A stretch of 7,493 nt of DNA, taken from Bdellovibrionales bacterium. GTDB lineage: Bacteria > Bdellovibrionota > Bdellovibrionia > Bdellovibrionales > UBA1609. Both the position numbers and the translations under genes were made by a program. Positions within the stretch are counted from its first letter, which is position 1; every line of letters starts with the position of its first letter. Positions 1-6,481 of this stretch are shown in pieces. The notes under the pieces were generated by a model. The model was not told the DNA's origin and ran no database searches. It saw only the letters and a list, made by a program, of their open reading frames with translations. The stretch spans positions 1-7,493 of the forward strand of contig JAGRAB010000168.1 in NCBI GenBank assembly GCA_020435085.1, in the 5' to 3' direction.

Positions 1-1038
1 TTCTTTTCCCAGGCGACGAGGAATTGAATTTTTCCACCGTGTCCAATACAAAAAATCAAAGTATTTTTTAAACCGCTCTCGGAGCTCCCATTCTGAGCCA
101 CCAAAGGGAGGGCCATTGGGTTTGTCCATGGCAAAAAAGATTCCAAGCACATGTCCCTCAGCAGCGAGTAACTGCTTCCAAACTTTAACCAAATCGTTTC
201 TTCGTTTTGGAGGAAGGGCGCAGTAACAAGTATGTTCAAATACAAGATCAAACTGAGAAAAATATTTTTTATCTAAATTTAAAATATCGGCTTCAATGAA
301 CTCTAAATTTTTTAGGTCCCCATAAAGGTTTTTTCTTTCATGAATGGCCTCAGGACTAATATCAAAAGCGGTCACGAGATGCCCTTGTTTTGCAAAAAAA
401 GCAGCATCGTGACCTTTGCCAGCACCAATGACAGCCACTCTCATTTTGTTCAATTTCAGTTGCGCCGAAATATCTTCAAGAGCTTTGGCGGGAGCTCCTA
501 AATCAAAAGGTGGATGAGGTTCATTTTTATAAATTTGAGTCCAAAACGTTTCACAGCCAGCTTCGTCACTGTCAGAAAGCCAAGGGTGCGTTTCGTATCT
601 TGTGCCGTTGACGATAAAGGCGTCATCCTCAAAGGCATCGACAAGATCAAAAAATGCGGCTTGGGCTTTTCGAGAGAAAACAAAAGGGATGCCATTTGTA
701 CATCGTCCATGAAAGCGATCCCATTCATCGACACAAAGAGTACTGAGTGAGAATTTTTTTTCTAAGCCATAGGGGAGAAGTATGGACCACTGAGGACCTT
801 CTAATTTTTGCACCATTTCTGCAACATAGGGCTCATCAAACGCTTCAACACAAGCCCAAACATTATTAGTTTCAACAAAGAAACGGTTTTTGTCGTCTTT
901 TACGAGTGAATCAAGGAGGTTTTTTCCAAACTCATTTTCAGTGGTACGAATGCCGTTTAGGAGGAAGTAGCCGTCCTCGTCGATTTGTATGAACTTTTGT
1001 TGTTTTTGATTTTCAAATGGAAAGGCAATATCTTTCAC
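1..1038 (-). CDS. DUF1285-like / TPMT-family SAM methyltransferase fusion, cut by the left edge
   Basis: Reading the - strand from a GTG at 1038-1036 gives 346 uninterrupted codons to the window edge, so only the C-terminus is missing, probably a few residues. An in-frame TGA lies directly upstream, and the next Met is about residue 75, so GTG is the only sensible start. Residues about 165-346 form a thiopurine-methyltransferase-type domain: FWTQIY (165-170), PPFDLGAP (176-183), SAM-binding loop VIGAGKGHDAAFFA (203-216), acidic D226 in AFDIS, and the family motif FDLVFEHTCYCALPP (263-277) followed by DKPNGPPFGG. This looks nearest the HOL/TPMT-like thiol or halide methyltransferase branch; the substrate is unknown. 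Residues about 15-140 resemble DUF1285: IDEDGYFLLNG, RFFVETNNVWACVEAFDEPYVA, then GRCTNGIPFVFSR. That match is from memory. The start overlaps the stop of the upstream exported-protein gene, so the two are probably cotranslated. An 8-T run lies at 754-761. Confidence 0.85.
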   Translation of the reverse strand, partial: MKDIAFPFENQKQQKFIQIDEDGYFLLNGIRTTENEFGKNLLDSLVKDDKNRFFVETNNVWACVEAFDEPYVAEMVQKLEGPQWSILLPYGLEKKFSLSTLCVDEWDRFHGRCTNGIPFVFSRKAQAAFFDLVDAFEDDAFIVNGTRYETHPWLSDSDEAGCETFWTQIYKNEPHPPFDLGAPAKALEDISAQLKLNKMRVAVIGAGKGHDAAFFAKQGHLVTAFDISPEAIHERKNLYGDLKNLEFIEADILNLDKKYFSQFDLVFEHTCYCALPPKRRNDLVKVWKQLLAAEGHVLGIFFAMDKPNGPPFGGSEWELRERFKKYFDFLYWTRWKNSIPRRLGKE

Positions 1039-1466
1039 TCAGATTCCACTTTATCAAAAGCTCCGGGTGTGATTTTAAGAGCCTCTTTAAATTCCACTTT
1101 ATTGTCAAGAATCTGTAATTCGTCAAAACTCCAGGTTTCATAATTTTCTGTTTCATCTTTAGTTTTATTGAGAATCGCGTAACCTTCCACTTGCACACGA
1201 GCTTCACCCACGTCAGCATTGGCATCTTCAAAGGAATAAACAAAAGTGGCTTTCACCTGATTTTTTTTTGTTTTCTCTGTCCAAAAACGTTCAAACTGTA
1301 AATTATGCGATGTGGGCAAATTTTCAGAGATGTAATCACTAATAATCTTTTTCATATCCTCTTGAATACTAATATGAACTTTTTCCGATATGGATTTTGC
1401 GTCGTGGACGAGAGACCATGTCCAATTCATAGCTAAAAGAAACAAAATAACTCCAAAGAACTTCAT
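1035..1466 (-). CDS. small exported or membrane-anchored protein of unknown function
   Basis: This encodes 143 aa starting with ATG at 1466-1464, preceded by AGGAAA about 8 nt upstream. Residues 1-18 (MKFFGVILFLLAMNWTWS) are a short hydrophobic N-terminus with one lysine, fitting a Sec signal peptide or uncleaved anchor. No lipobox cysteine is visible. The rest is soluble and charged, with patterns such as NLPTSHNLQFERFWTEK and ARVQVEGYAILNKTK that suggest a beta-rich periplasmic domain. I do not recognise a family, though it feels like a conserved hypothetical of Bdellovibrio-like bacteria. A run of nine A residues in the gene (T at 1261-1269) encodes part of KTKKN. The stop TGA shares bases with the GTG start of the methyltransferase fusion, which indicates one operon and translational coupling. 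Codon use resembles its neighbours. Confidence 0.82.
   Translation of the reverse strand: MKFFGVILFLLAMNWTWSLVHDAKSISEKVHISIQEDMKKIISDYISENLPTSHNLQFERFWTEKTKKNQVKATFVYSFEDANADVGEARVQVEGYAILNKTKDETENYETWSFDELQILDNKVEFKEALKITPGAFDKVESE
1261..1269 (-). repeat. nine-base A run in the exported protein gene
   Basis: Nine T on the + strand read as nine A in the coding strand, in codons for Lys-Lys-Asn around residue 67. The frame is intact. It is a potential slippage site just upstream of the coupled methyltransferase start. Confidence 0.9.
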
Positions 1467-1531
1467 AGCGACTTTTTCCTATTAATGATATGTCCTAATA
1501 ACTCTAACTTAAGAATGAAAAGGGAACAACC
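1467..1531. promoter_or_regulatory. divergent intergenic region with presumed promoters for both arms
   Basis: This 65 bp gap lies between two gene starts that point away from each other, so promoters for both operons must lie in or close to it. It is AT-rich, with several -10-like hexamers (TATTAA and TAATAA on +, TATCAT on -). No hexamer pair with a convincing -35 box at 16-18 bp spacing stands out. It also holds the - strand ribosome site AGGAAA (1475-1480) and the + strand site AAAAGGGA. Confidence 0.4.
1518..1525 (+). promoter_or_regulatory. ribosome binding site supporting the TTG start at 1532
   Basis: The sequence AAAAGGGA ends about 6 nt before TTG at 1532-1534. No ATG in this frame occurs until about residue 40, so this Shine-Dalgarno match decides the non-AUG start. 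Confidence 0.65.
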
Positions 1532-2128
1532 TTGAGTGAAACGAGACTAACACAAAAAACACAAGCTTGGGTTGATTATTTTCAAGCTCATAAAAGTGTT
1601 TTTCAGCAACTTTGGGCACGACCTCGCAAATGGGTTTATCTCGTGGACATGGTTCCAGAAAAGTGGGCGAAGTCTATCTTGGGCCTTGCGTCAGGAGTGT
1701 ATGACCCCCATCTTCTTGCAAAAGGGCTTATCGTGGAGGTTTGGGAGCCCACCCGAGTGGGGTTAAGGTTCTCTAAAAAAGCACCACTTAAAGATTGGCT
1801 TAACTTAAAAGGTGCAACAAATTCAACAGCTCTCTCAGAAATGGCATTACGTCTTTATTGGGAGTGGCAAATGGGTTCGGGCCCATGTGAATTTCATGTA
1901 GATGAAGTGCAATGGAAAAAGCTTCAGATGGGGAGTGAGCCTATAAAAGCTCGATATCAGATAGATGCTCACTTAAGGGATCAGTTGATATTTCTTCTCC
2001 AGAGTGAGGGGCTTGTTACATTCGAGGCAGAGGTAAACCTATTAGACGATGAGGATCGGTTAATGAGTCAGGTAACCGCTCAAATAAGATTACTTGGACC
2101 ACGGAGTTTGCCAATGAGAGGCAAATAA
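1532..2128 (+). CDS. hypothetical protein, possible hot-dog fold (DUF4442/thioesterase-like)
   Basis: This encodes 198 aa from a TTG start with a good ribosome site. There is no signal peptide or clear transmembrane segment, so it is probably cytoplasmic. The layout suggests a single hot-dog domain. A basic or aromatic N-terminal part (ARPRKWVYLVDMVPEKWAK, about 29-47) leads to a strand IVEVWEPTRVGLRFS (about 67-81). A segment NLKGATNSTALSEMALRLYWEW (about 91-112) could be the hot-dog helix with its preceding Asn/Gly/Thr loop. Two C-terminal strands follow, FEAEVNLLDDEDRLMSQVT and AQIRLLGPRS. This resembles DUF4442/PaaI-like thioesterases, but I see no definite catalytic residue, so the function is only a suggestion. 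The gene ends 82 bp before liuB on the same strand. A role in acyl-CoA hydrolysis would fit the location but is inference. Confidence 0.75.
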   Translation: MSETRLTQKTQAWVDYFQAHKSVFQQLWARPRKWVYLVDMVPEKWAKSILGLASGVYDPHLLAKGLIVEVWEPTRVGLRFSKKAPLKDWLNLKGATNSTALSEMALRLYWEWQMGSGPCEFHVDEVQWKKLQMGSEPIKARYQIDAHLRDQLIFLLQSEGLVTFEAEVNLLDDEDRLMSQVTAQIRLLGPRSLPMRGK

Positions 2129-2152
2129 CCCTCTGCGTTTAAGATGTCTTTT

Positions 2153-2201
2153 TTGCTAAATAACAAGTAGAAAATTTAAAATTATGATTTCAAATTAAAG
2201 G
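2153..2201 (+). promoter_or_regulatory. candidate promoter/operator and ribosome site upstream of liuB
   Basis: This AT-rich part of the 82 bp spacer contains TATGAT (2183-2188), a five-of-six match to the -10 consensus. The only decent upstream hexamer, TTGCTA (2153-2158), is too far away (24 bp) to be an ordinary -35 partner. Positions 2173-2196 form an imperfect 24 bp inverted repeat centred between 2184 and 2185, with 10 of 12 pairs complementary, which overlaps the -10-like box. A repressor acting here would control the liu operon. AAAGG (2197-2201) is the liuB ribosome site, 9 nt before ATG. AT-rich sequence yields such palindromes easily, so the operator is tentative. Confidence 0.35.
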
Positions 2202-2210
2202 TTTAGACCC

Positions 2211-3818
2211 ATGGAACGAATTGAAAGTCGAATCAACACTTCGTCAGAGAGTTTTTTACAAAACAAGGCTCATATGTTGGCTTTGGTTTCAGAGTGGAGA
2301 GAGCAATTAATAAAAATTCAACTGGGTGGCGGAGCTGAGGCTTTAGAAAAACATAAAGCTCGCGGTAAGCTTACCGTCCGAGAGCGAATTGAAAAGTTGA
2401 TTGATCCAGGGTCTCAATTTCTAGAGTTTTCTCAATTTGCAGCCTATGACATGTATGACGGAGGTGCACCCGCCGCCGGCGTTGTTACAGGTATTGGTGT
2501 GGTGGAAGGCATTGAGTGTATGATTGTGGCCAACGATGCCACCGTCAAGGGCGGGACTTATTTCCCAATGACCGTCAAAAAACATTTGCGGGCCCAAGAA
2601 ATCGCTCAAGAAAATGGGTTGCCATGCATTTACCTCGTTGATTCTGGTGGAGCCTTTTTGCCATTACAAGCAGAAGTGTTTCCAGACAAAGAACACTTTG
2701 GTCGTATTTTTTATAACCAAGCCCAAATGTCTGCTCAAGGGTTGCCACAAATTTCTGTGGTGATGGGAAGCTGTACTGCTGGTGGAGCTTATGTACCGGC
2801 TATGAGTGATGAAAATGTGATTGTCAAAGGCAATGGTACAATCTTTTTAGGGGGCCCCCCCCTTGTCAAAGCGGCAACAGGAGAAGTGGTTACCGCGCAA
2901 GAGCTCGGAGGAGCTGAAGTGCATTGTCAAATCAGTGGTGTGACAGATCACTATGCCGAAAACGATGAGCATGCTCTTCTGATTACAAGAGATATTGTGC
3001 AAAATTTAAATTGGAAGAAAAATCACAAATTACAAATTAGAACCCCACAAAATCCAATTTACTCATCCGATGAAATTTATGGAATTCTTCCCAAAGATAC
3101 ACGTCAGCCATTTGATATTCGTGATGTCATTGCTCGCATTGTCGATGCGTCTGAGTTTCATGAGTTTAAGAAAAACTATGCTGAGACCATCGTAACAGGT
3201 TTTGCCCATATTTTTGGGTACCCTGTGGGAATTATCGCAAATAACGGAGTTCTTTTTAGTGAGTCAGCTCTGAAGGCGGCTCACTTTGTGCAGCTCTGCG
3301 ACCAGCGGCGCGTTCCATTAGTCTTCTTACAAAATATCACCGGCTTTATGGTGGGAAAAAAATATGAAAACGAAGGCATTGCTAAGCATGGAGCCAAGAT
3401 GGTGATGGCAGTCAGCAATGCGACCGTTCCCAAGTACACAGTGATTATTGGGGGCTCTTATGGAGCTGGCAATTACGGCATGTGTGGTCGAGCCTTTCAA
3501 CCGCGCCAACTTTGGATGTGGCCCAATGCGAGAATCTCCGTGATGGGTGGTGAGCAGGCAGCAAATGTTTTATTGACGGTTAAAAAAGATCAGCTCGAGA
3601 GCAAGGGGCAGTTGTTGTCGGAACAAGAGCAGACAGAATTTAAAACTCCAATTTTAGAAAAATATGAAAAAGAAAGTAAAGCCTACTATTCTAGTGCGCG
3701 CATTTGGGATGATGGCATTATTGATCCTAAAGACACCCGAAAAGTTTTAGCACTTGGAATTAAGACCTCCCTCAATGCGCCATGGGAAGAGAAAAAGTAC
3801 GGCGTTTTTAGAATGTAA
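2211..3818 (+). CDS. liuB: methylcrotonyl-CoA carboxylase, beta (carboxyltransferase) subunit
   Basis: This encodes 535 aa, a full-length carboxyltransferase. It transfers CO2 from carboxybiotin to 3-methylcrotonyl-CoA to give 3-methylglutaconyl-CoA, in the cytoplasm, in complex with the biotin carboxylase and carrier encoded downstream. Two crotonase-like halves are visible. The N-terminal half has [20 protein letters not shown] (about 48-67), [12 protein letters not shown] (108-119), [19 protein letters not shown] (141-159), the CoA/oxyanion loop [16 protein letters not shown] (186-201) and [11 protein letters not shown]. The C-terminal half has [20 protein letters not shown] (375-394) and the second glycine-rich loop [11 protein letters not shown] (414-424), followed by [19 protein letters not shown]. 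The GKKYE...KHGAKM pattern and the gene context favour MCC over propionyl- or geranyl-CoA carboxylase. A run of five G and eight C at 2850-2862 encodes GGPP. It is the first gene of the cluster, 11 nt before liuC. Confidence 0.97.
   Translation: MERIESRINTSSESFLQNKAHMLALVSEWREQLIKIQLGGGAEALEKHKARGKLTVRERIEKLIDPGSQFLEFSQFAAYDMYDGGAPAAGVVTGIGVVEGIECMIVANDATVKGGTYFPMTVKKHLRAQEIAQENGLPCIYLVDSGGAFLPLQAEVFPDKEHFGRIFYNQAQMSAQGLPQISVVMGSCTAGGAYVPAMSDENVIVKGNGTIFLGGPPLVKAATGEVVTAQELGGAEVHCQISGVTDHYAENDEHALLITRDIVQNLNWKKNHKLQIRTPQNPIYSSDEIYGILPKDTRQPFDIRDVIARIVDASEFHEFKKNYAETIVTGFAHIFGYPVGIIANNGVLFSESALKAAHFVQLCDQRRVPLVFLQNITGFMVGKKYENEGIAKHGAKMVMAVSNATVPKYTVIIGGSYGAGNYGMCGRAFQPRQLWMWPNARISVMGGEQAANVLLTVKKDQLESKGQLLSEQEQTEFKTPILEKYEKESKAYYSSARIWDDGIIDPKDTRKVLALGIKTSLNAPWEEKKYGVFRM
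2850..2862 (+). repeat. G5C8 homopolymer junction inside liuB
   Basis: Five G are followed directly by eight C, in the codons for a conserved Gly-Gly-Pro-Pro. The reading frame is intact on both sides and the protein motif is normal, so the tract length shown is in frame. Such a run is prone to slippage in replication or to sequencing error. Confidence 0.9.
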
Positions 3819-3825
3819 AAGGTGG
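3818..3825 (+). promoter_or_regulatory. ribosome binding site of liuC
   Basis: AAAGGTGG begins on the last base of the liuB stop codon and ends 4 nt before the liuC ATG. The whole spacer between the two genes is therefore a ribosome site, which fits one polycistronic message. Confidence 0.65.
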
Positions 3826-3829
3826 TAGT

Positions 3830-4618
3830 ATGTTTGTAAAAACAGATTTAAAAAATGAGATTTTTAAAATTACACTCAATCGTCCTGAAGTGCGTAATGC
3901 CTTTCACCCACAAATGATTGATGAACTGACAAAGGCCTTTCAAGACGCTGACGCTTCTCCAGCAAGAATGGTTTTTCTCTCCGGCGAAGGTAAAAGTTTT
4001 TGTGCAGGAGCTGATTTGGATTGGATGAAGTCCATGAAAAATTATTCTTTAGAAGAAAATAAAAAAGATTCTGAAAAGCTATTTTCTATGTTTGAGGCAG
4101 CTAAAGATTGCACACTACCTATTTTAGGAGAAGTGCAAGGACATGTCATGGGTGGAGCTTTGGGGCTTGTGGCCATTTGTGATTTTGTTGTGGCAGAAAG
4201 TGAAACAAAGTTTTGTTTTAGTGAAGTCAAATTAGGACTTGTCCCCGCCGTGATTAGCCCCTTTGTTTTGAGAAAAATGAATGCGTCTTTTGCTCGTCAA
4301 GCCATGCTCACGGGGCAAGTGTTTGCCTCGAAGCAAGCCCTTCAACATGGATTAATTCAGTTTTCAGGTTCCTTGGATGAATGTAAAAATATTCTCTCTA
4401 AAGTCGCACAAGATTTTTTCAATGCTGCTCCTCAAGCGGTTCGTGAAACAAAAGCACTCATCAATAAAGTGCACCAACCATTTTTCAATGGTTTAAAAGA
4501 AGAAACGGCTCGGGTGATTGCAGAGCGACGAGTGAGCGACGAAGGACAAGCGGGTTTGTCAGCCTTTTTTTCAAAACAAGATGTCCCATGGAAAAAGGAT
4601 TTTAATGGAAGTTTTTAA
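3830..4618 (+). CDS. liuC: 3-methylglutaconyl-CoA hydratase, LiuC-type enoyl-CoA hydratase
   Basis: This encodes 262 aa of the crotonase superfamily. Its expected reaction is hydration of 3-methylglutaconyl-CoA to 3-hydroxy-3-methylglutaryl-CoA, the step between MCC and HMG-CoA lyase. Visible motifs are LNRPEVRNAF (16-25), the CoA-binding loop SFCAGADLDWMKSM (56-69), GHVMGGALGLVAICD (104-118), FCFSEVKLGLVPAVISPFV (128-146) and a C-terminal helix with AERRVSDEGQAGLSAFF. GADLDWM and SEVKLGLVPAVISP match the gamma-proteobacterial LiuC type as I remember it. The first catalytic Glu of mitochondrial crotonase (Glu144 in rat) is replaced by Gly112, while the second is retained as Glu132. This seems usual for that branch, but it means the mechanism may differ from the two-Glu enzymes. 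The last 14 nt overlap the next gene. Confidence 0.92.
   Translation: MFVKTDLKNEIFKITLNRPEVRNAFHPQMIDELTKAFQDADASPARMVFLSGEGKSFCAGADLDWMKSMKNYSLEENKKDSEKLFSMFEAAKDCTLPILGEVQGHVMGGALGLVAICDFVVAESETKFCFSEVKLGLVPAVISPFVLRKMNASFARQAMLTGQVFASKQALQHGLIQFSGSLDECKNILSKVAQDFFNAAPQAVRETKALINKVHQPFFNGLKEETARVIAERRVSDEGQAGLSAFFSKQDVPWKKDFNGSF
4592..4599 (+). promoter_or_regulatory. ribosome binding site that sets the biotin carboxylase start at 4605
   Basis: AAAAAGGA lies inside the 3' end of liuC, 5 nt before ATG at 4605. The alternative in-frame ATG at 4581 has no comparable purine run, and would add eight residues (MSHGKRIL) before the conserved biotin carboxylase N-terminus. Confidence 0.75.
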
Positions 4619-6089
4619 TAAGATTGCCATTGCCAATCGAGGAGAAGTGGCCGTTCGAATCATTCGCGCGTGTCAGGAGCTGGGGATTGAAACGGTTCTT
4701 TTACACTCAGAAGTAGATGTGAACTCAATAGCTTATCGTATGGCGGACGAAACGGTTTGTATTGGTCCGGCGGTTACAGCAGAGTCTTATTTAAATATTG
4801 AAGCCAATGTGCAAGGGGCAAAGTCGATGGGGGCAGATGCTGTCCATCCTGGTTTTGGGTTTTTAAGTGAGAATGCGGACTTTGCCAAAGCGGTGGAAGA
4901 TGCCGGTATGGTATTTATTGGCCCCTCTCCAGAGTCCATTCAACTTTTTGGCGATAAAATATCAGCCAAAAAGCTGGTGGAAAAAGCTGGTGGGCCGGTG
5001 ATTCCCGGCTACCAAGGAGAGGATCAATCTCTTCATCGTCTCTTAAAGGAAGTTGAAGCCATTGGGTACCCTTGTATTGTGAAGGCGGCTGCGGGCGGTG
5101 GTGGTCGTGGTCTTAAAGTGATTCGAAAAAAAGAAGAGGCTAAAGAGGCCATTGCATCCGCTCAGCGTGAGGGCTTAAGTGCTTTCGGGAGCGATCAAGT
5201 TTTTTTAGAAAAATACCTCGATCAAGCCAAGCATATTGAAATGCAAATTTTTGGAGATGCCGGAGGAACAATATATTGCCTTGGAGAAAGAGAGTGCTCC
5301 ATTCAACGGCGGCACCAAAAAATTATTGAAGAGGCATTGTCTCCAGCATTGGATGAGATGCTTCGACAAGAAATGATGGACGTTGCAAAAAAAATTGCAA
5401 CCGCAGCGAAATATAAAGGTGCTGGGACTATTGAGTTTCTTTTACAAAAACAAGAATTCTTTTTCCTCGAAATGAATACACGTTTGCAAGTGGAACATCC
5501 GGTGACGGAGTTTGTTTGTGGTGTAGATTTAGTCAAAGCTCAAATTTTAACAGCGCAAGGATTGAGTTTAGGATGGCAACAAGAGTTTACGTTTCATGGA
5601 CACGCCATTGAATGTCGTTTGTATGCAGAAGATCCCTATCAAATGGGGTTGCCATCAACAGGCCGGTTGGGAAGCTGCATGTGGCCCCACGGACCGGGGC
5701 GGCGTTTTGAAGTGGGTTTTGCTCCAGGAGATGAAATCACCAGCTTTTATGACTCTATGATTGCCAAAGTGATTGTTTGGGATGAGACAAGGCCTCGCGC
5801 TATAAAAAAGATGCGTGAGACGCTCAAGCAAACAGTCGTTTTTGGAGTGAAGACAAATATTCCATTCCTTCTAAAAATATTAGAACATCCAGAATTTGTC
5901 TCAGGGGAAATGACGACGAAATTTATTGAATCACATTTTGCCAAAGCTCTTAAGGCCCCAGGGGTCACTGATGACGTGCAAAAAATTATTGAAGATTTAT
6001 ATCAAAAAACTGGTGATTCAAAAGTGACCGAAGCAAATACAAAAATGAAAGAGCCCAATCCTTTTGAAAGTTCTTGGGAGCGATCATGA
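4605..6089 (+). CDS. liuD: biotin carboxylase subunit of methylcrotonyl-CoA carboxylase (truncated alpha subunit)
   Basis: This encodes 494 aa that carboxylate the carrier-bound biotin using ATP and bicarbonate. The N-terminal domain begins FNKIAIANRGEVAVRIIRAC (4-23) and contains HPGFGFLSEN (81-90). The ATP-grasp domain holds the glycine loop AAAGGGGRGLKVIR (161-174), HIEMQIFGD (210-218), RRHQKIIEEA with Lys239, and FLEMNTRLQVEHPVTE (287-302) carrying Glu289, Asn291, Arg293, Gln295 and Glu297. The C-terminal domain includes HAIECRLYAEDP with Arg338. All key residues known from E. coli AccC are present. Typical MCC alpha subunits are about 650-720 aa, with a BT domain and a biotin domain after this point. 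Here only about 45 poorly conserved residues follow the core, and the carrier is a separate gene. The start overlaps liuC by 14 nt, and the stop overlaps the carrier start as ATGA. AccC of a general acetyl-CoA carboxylase is possible on sequence alone, but the operon argues for MCC. Confidence 0.93.
   Translation: MEVFNKIAIANRGEVAVRIIRACQELGIETVLLHSEVDVNSIAYRMADETVCIGPAVTAESYLNIEANVQGAKSMGADAVHPGFGFLSENADFAKAVEDAGMVFIGPSPESIQLFGDKISAKKLVEKAGGPVIPGYQGEDQSLHRLLKEVEAIGYPCIVKAAAGGGGRGLKVIRKKEEAKEAIASAQREGLSAFGSDQVFLEKYLDQAKHIEMQIFGDAGGTIYCLGERECSIQRRHQKIIEEALSPALDEMLRQEMMDVAKKIATAAKYKGAGTIEFLLQKQEFFFLEMNTRLQVEHPVTEFVCGVDLVKAQILTAQGLSLGWQQEFTFHGHAIECRLYAEDPYQMGLPSTGRLGSCMWPHGPGRRFEVGFAPGDEITSFYDSMIAKVIVWDETRPRAIKKMRETLKQTVVFGVKTNIPFLLKILEHPEFVSGEMTTKFIESHFAKALKAPGVTDDVQKIIEDLYQKTGDSKVTEANTKMKEPNPFESSWERS
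6076..6080 (+). promoter_or_regulatory. ribosome binding site that sets the carrier gene start at 6086
   Basis: GGGAG lies within the end of the biotin carboxylase gene, 5 nt before ATG at 6086. The in-frame TTG at 6074 sits just ahead of this site and has no good purine-rich site of its own, so 6086 is preferred. Confidence 0.7.
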
Positions 6090-6481
6090 AAGAGTGGACA
6101 TTAGAAATTAATGGAAAAAAACAAAAAATTTTTGTGGAAAAACTCGGGGGAAAACTTTGGTATCATTTGAATGGTGAAACGGGAACCTTTCAACCAGAGT
6201 CTAAATATGGTTCAGGTCAATCGGCAAAAGCCAATACAGACCCTGGAGTTATTGTGGCTCCAATGCCGGGAAAAATCATTAAGATCAACTGTCAAAAAGG
6301 AGATGTTGTTACCAGTGGCCAAAGCCTTGTGACGATGGAAGCAATGAAAATGGAGTACGCTTTAGAGGTTGATATTGAGGGTACAATTCAAGAAGTTCTT
6401 TTTAATGAAGGGGACCAGGTCGGTTTAGGGCAAAAAATCGTCGTGGTAAAAGGAAGCTCAGATGGCTCAGAAAAAAATTAA
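6086..6481 (+). CDS. biotin carboxyl carrier protein of methylcrotonyl-CoA carboxylase (detached alpha C-terminus)
   Basis: This encodes 131 aa. Residues about 54-125 form a biotinyl domain: GVIVAPMPGKIIKINCQKGD (54-73), then the biotinylation motif EAMKME with Lys88 as attachment site, then GTIQEVLFNEGDQVGLGQKIVVV. Biotin protein ligase would modify Lys88, and the carboxylated biotin then shuttles between the biotin carboxylase and LiuB. Residues 1-40 (EWTLEINGKK, KLWYHLNGETGTF) look like a few beta strands, perhaps a remnant of the BT domain that anchors the alpha to the beta subunit in fused MCC. This is inference. The segment from about 38 to 53 is a Ser/Gly/Ala-rich linker. Its start codon shares ATGA with the upstream stop, and its last 20 nt overlap liuE, so equal and coupled expression is likely. 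Oxaloacetate- or pyruvate-type carriers look similar; context assigns it to MCC. Confidence 0.93.
   Translation: MKEWTLEINGKKQKIFVEKLGGKLWYHLNGETGTFQPESKYGSGQSAKANTDPGVIVAPMPGKIIKINCQKGDVVTSGQSLVTMEAMKMEYALEVDIEGTIQEVLFNEGDQVGLGQKIVVVKGSSDGSEKN
6448..6455 (+). promoter_or_regulatory. ribosome binding site of liuE inside the carrier gene
   Basis: AAAAGGAA, contained in the carrier coding sequence, lies 6 nt before the liuE ATG at 6462. It supports that start even though the start overlaps the previous gene by 20 nt. Confidence 0.7.

Noticed and set aside
514..750. A 78 aa open frame on the + strand, with a similar one on the - strand at 498-734
   Set aside because: Both lie inside the methyltransferase fusion gene in other frames. 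The fusion frame has clear family motifs and these do not.
1515..1535. Six-codon open frame (MKREQP) overlapping the TTG start at 1532
   Set aside because: It could be a leader peptide, but it has no ribosome site of its own and is short enough to occur by chance.
2129..2170. Possible terminator after the gene at 1532 (AAGATGTCTT then T residues)
   Set aside because: The stem would be only 4 bp with a 2 nt loop, which is too weak to form a terminator hairpin.
4581..4604. Earlier ATG for the biotin carboxylase
   Set aside because: It lacks a ribosome site, and the family begins at about the ATG at 4605, which has AAAAAGGA at 5 nt.
5316..5995. A 17 nt direct repeat (caaaaaattattgaaga) at 5316-5332 and 5979-5995
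   Set aside because: Both copies encode QKIIE in the same gene and frame. Shared peptide and AT-rich codons explain it better than a functional repeat.
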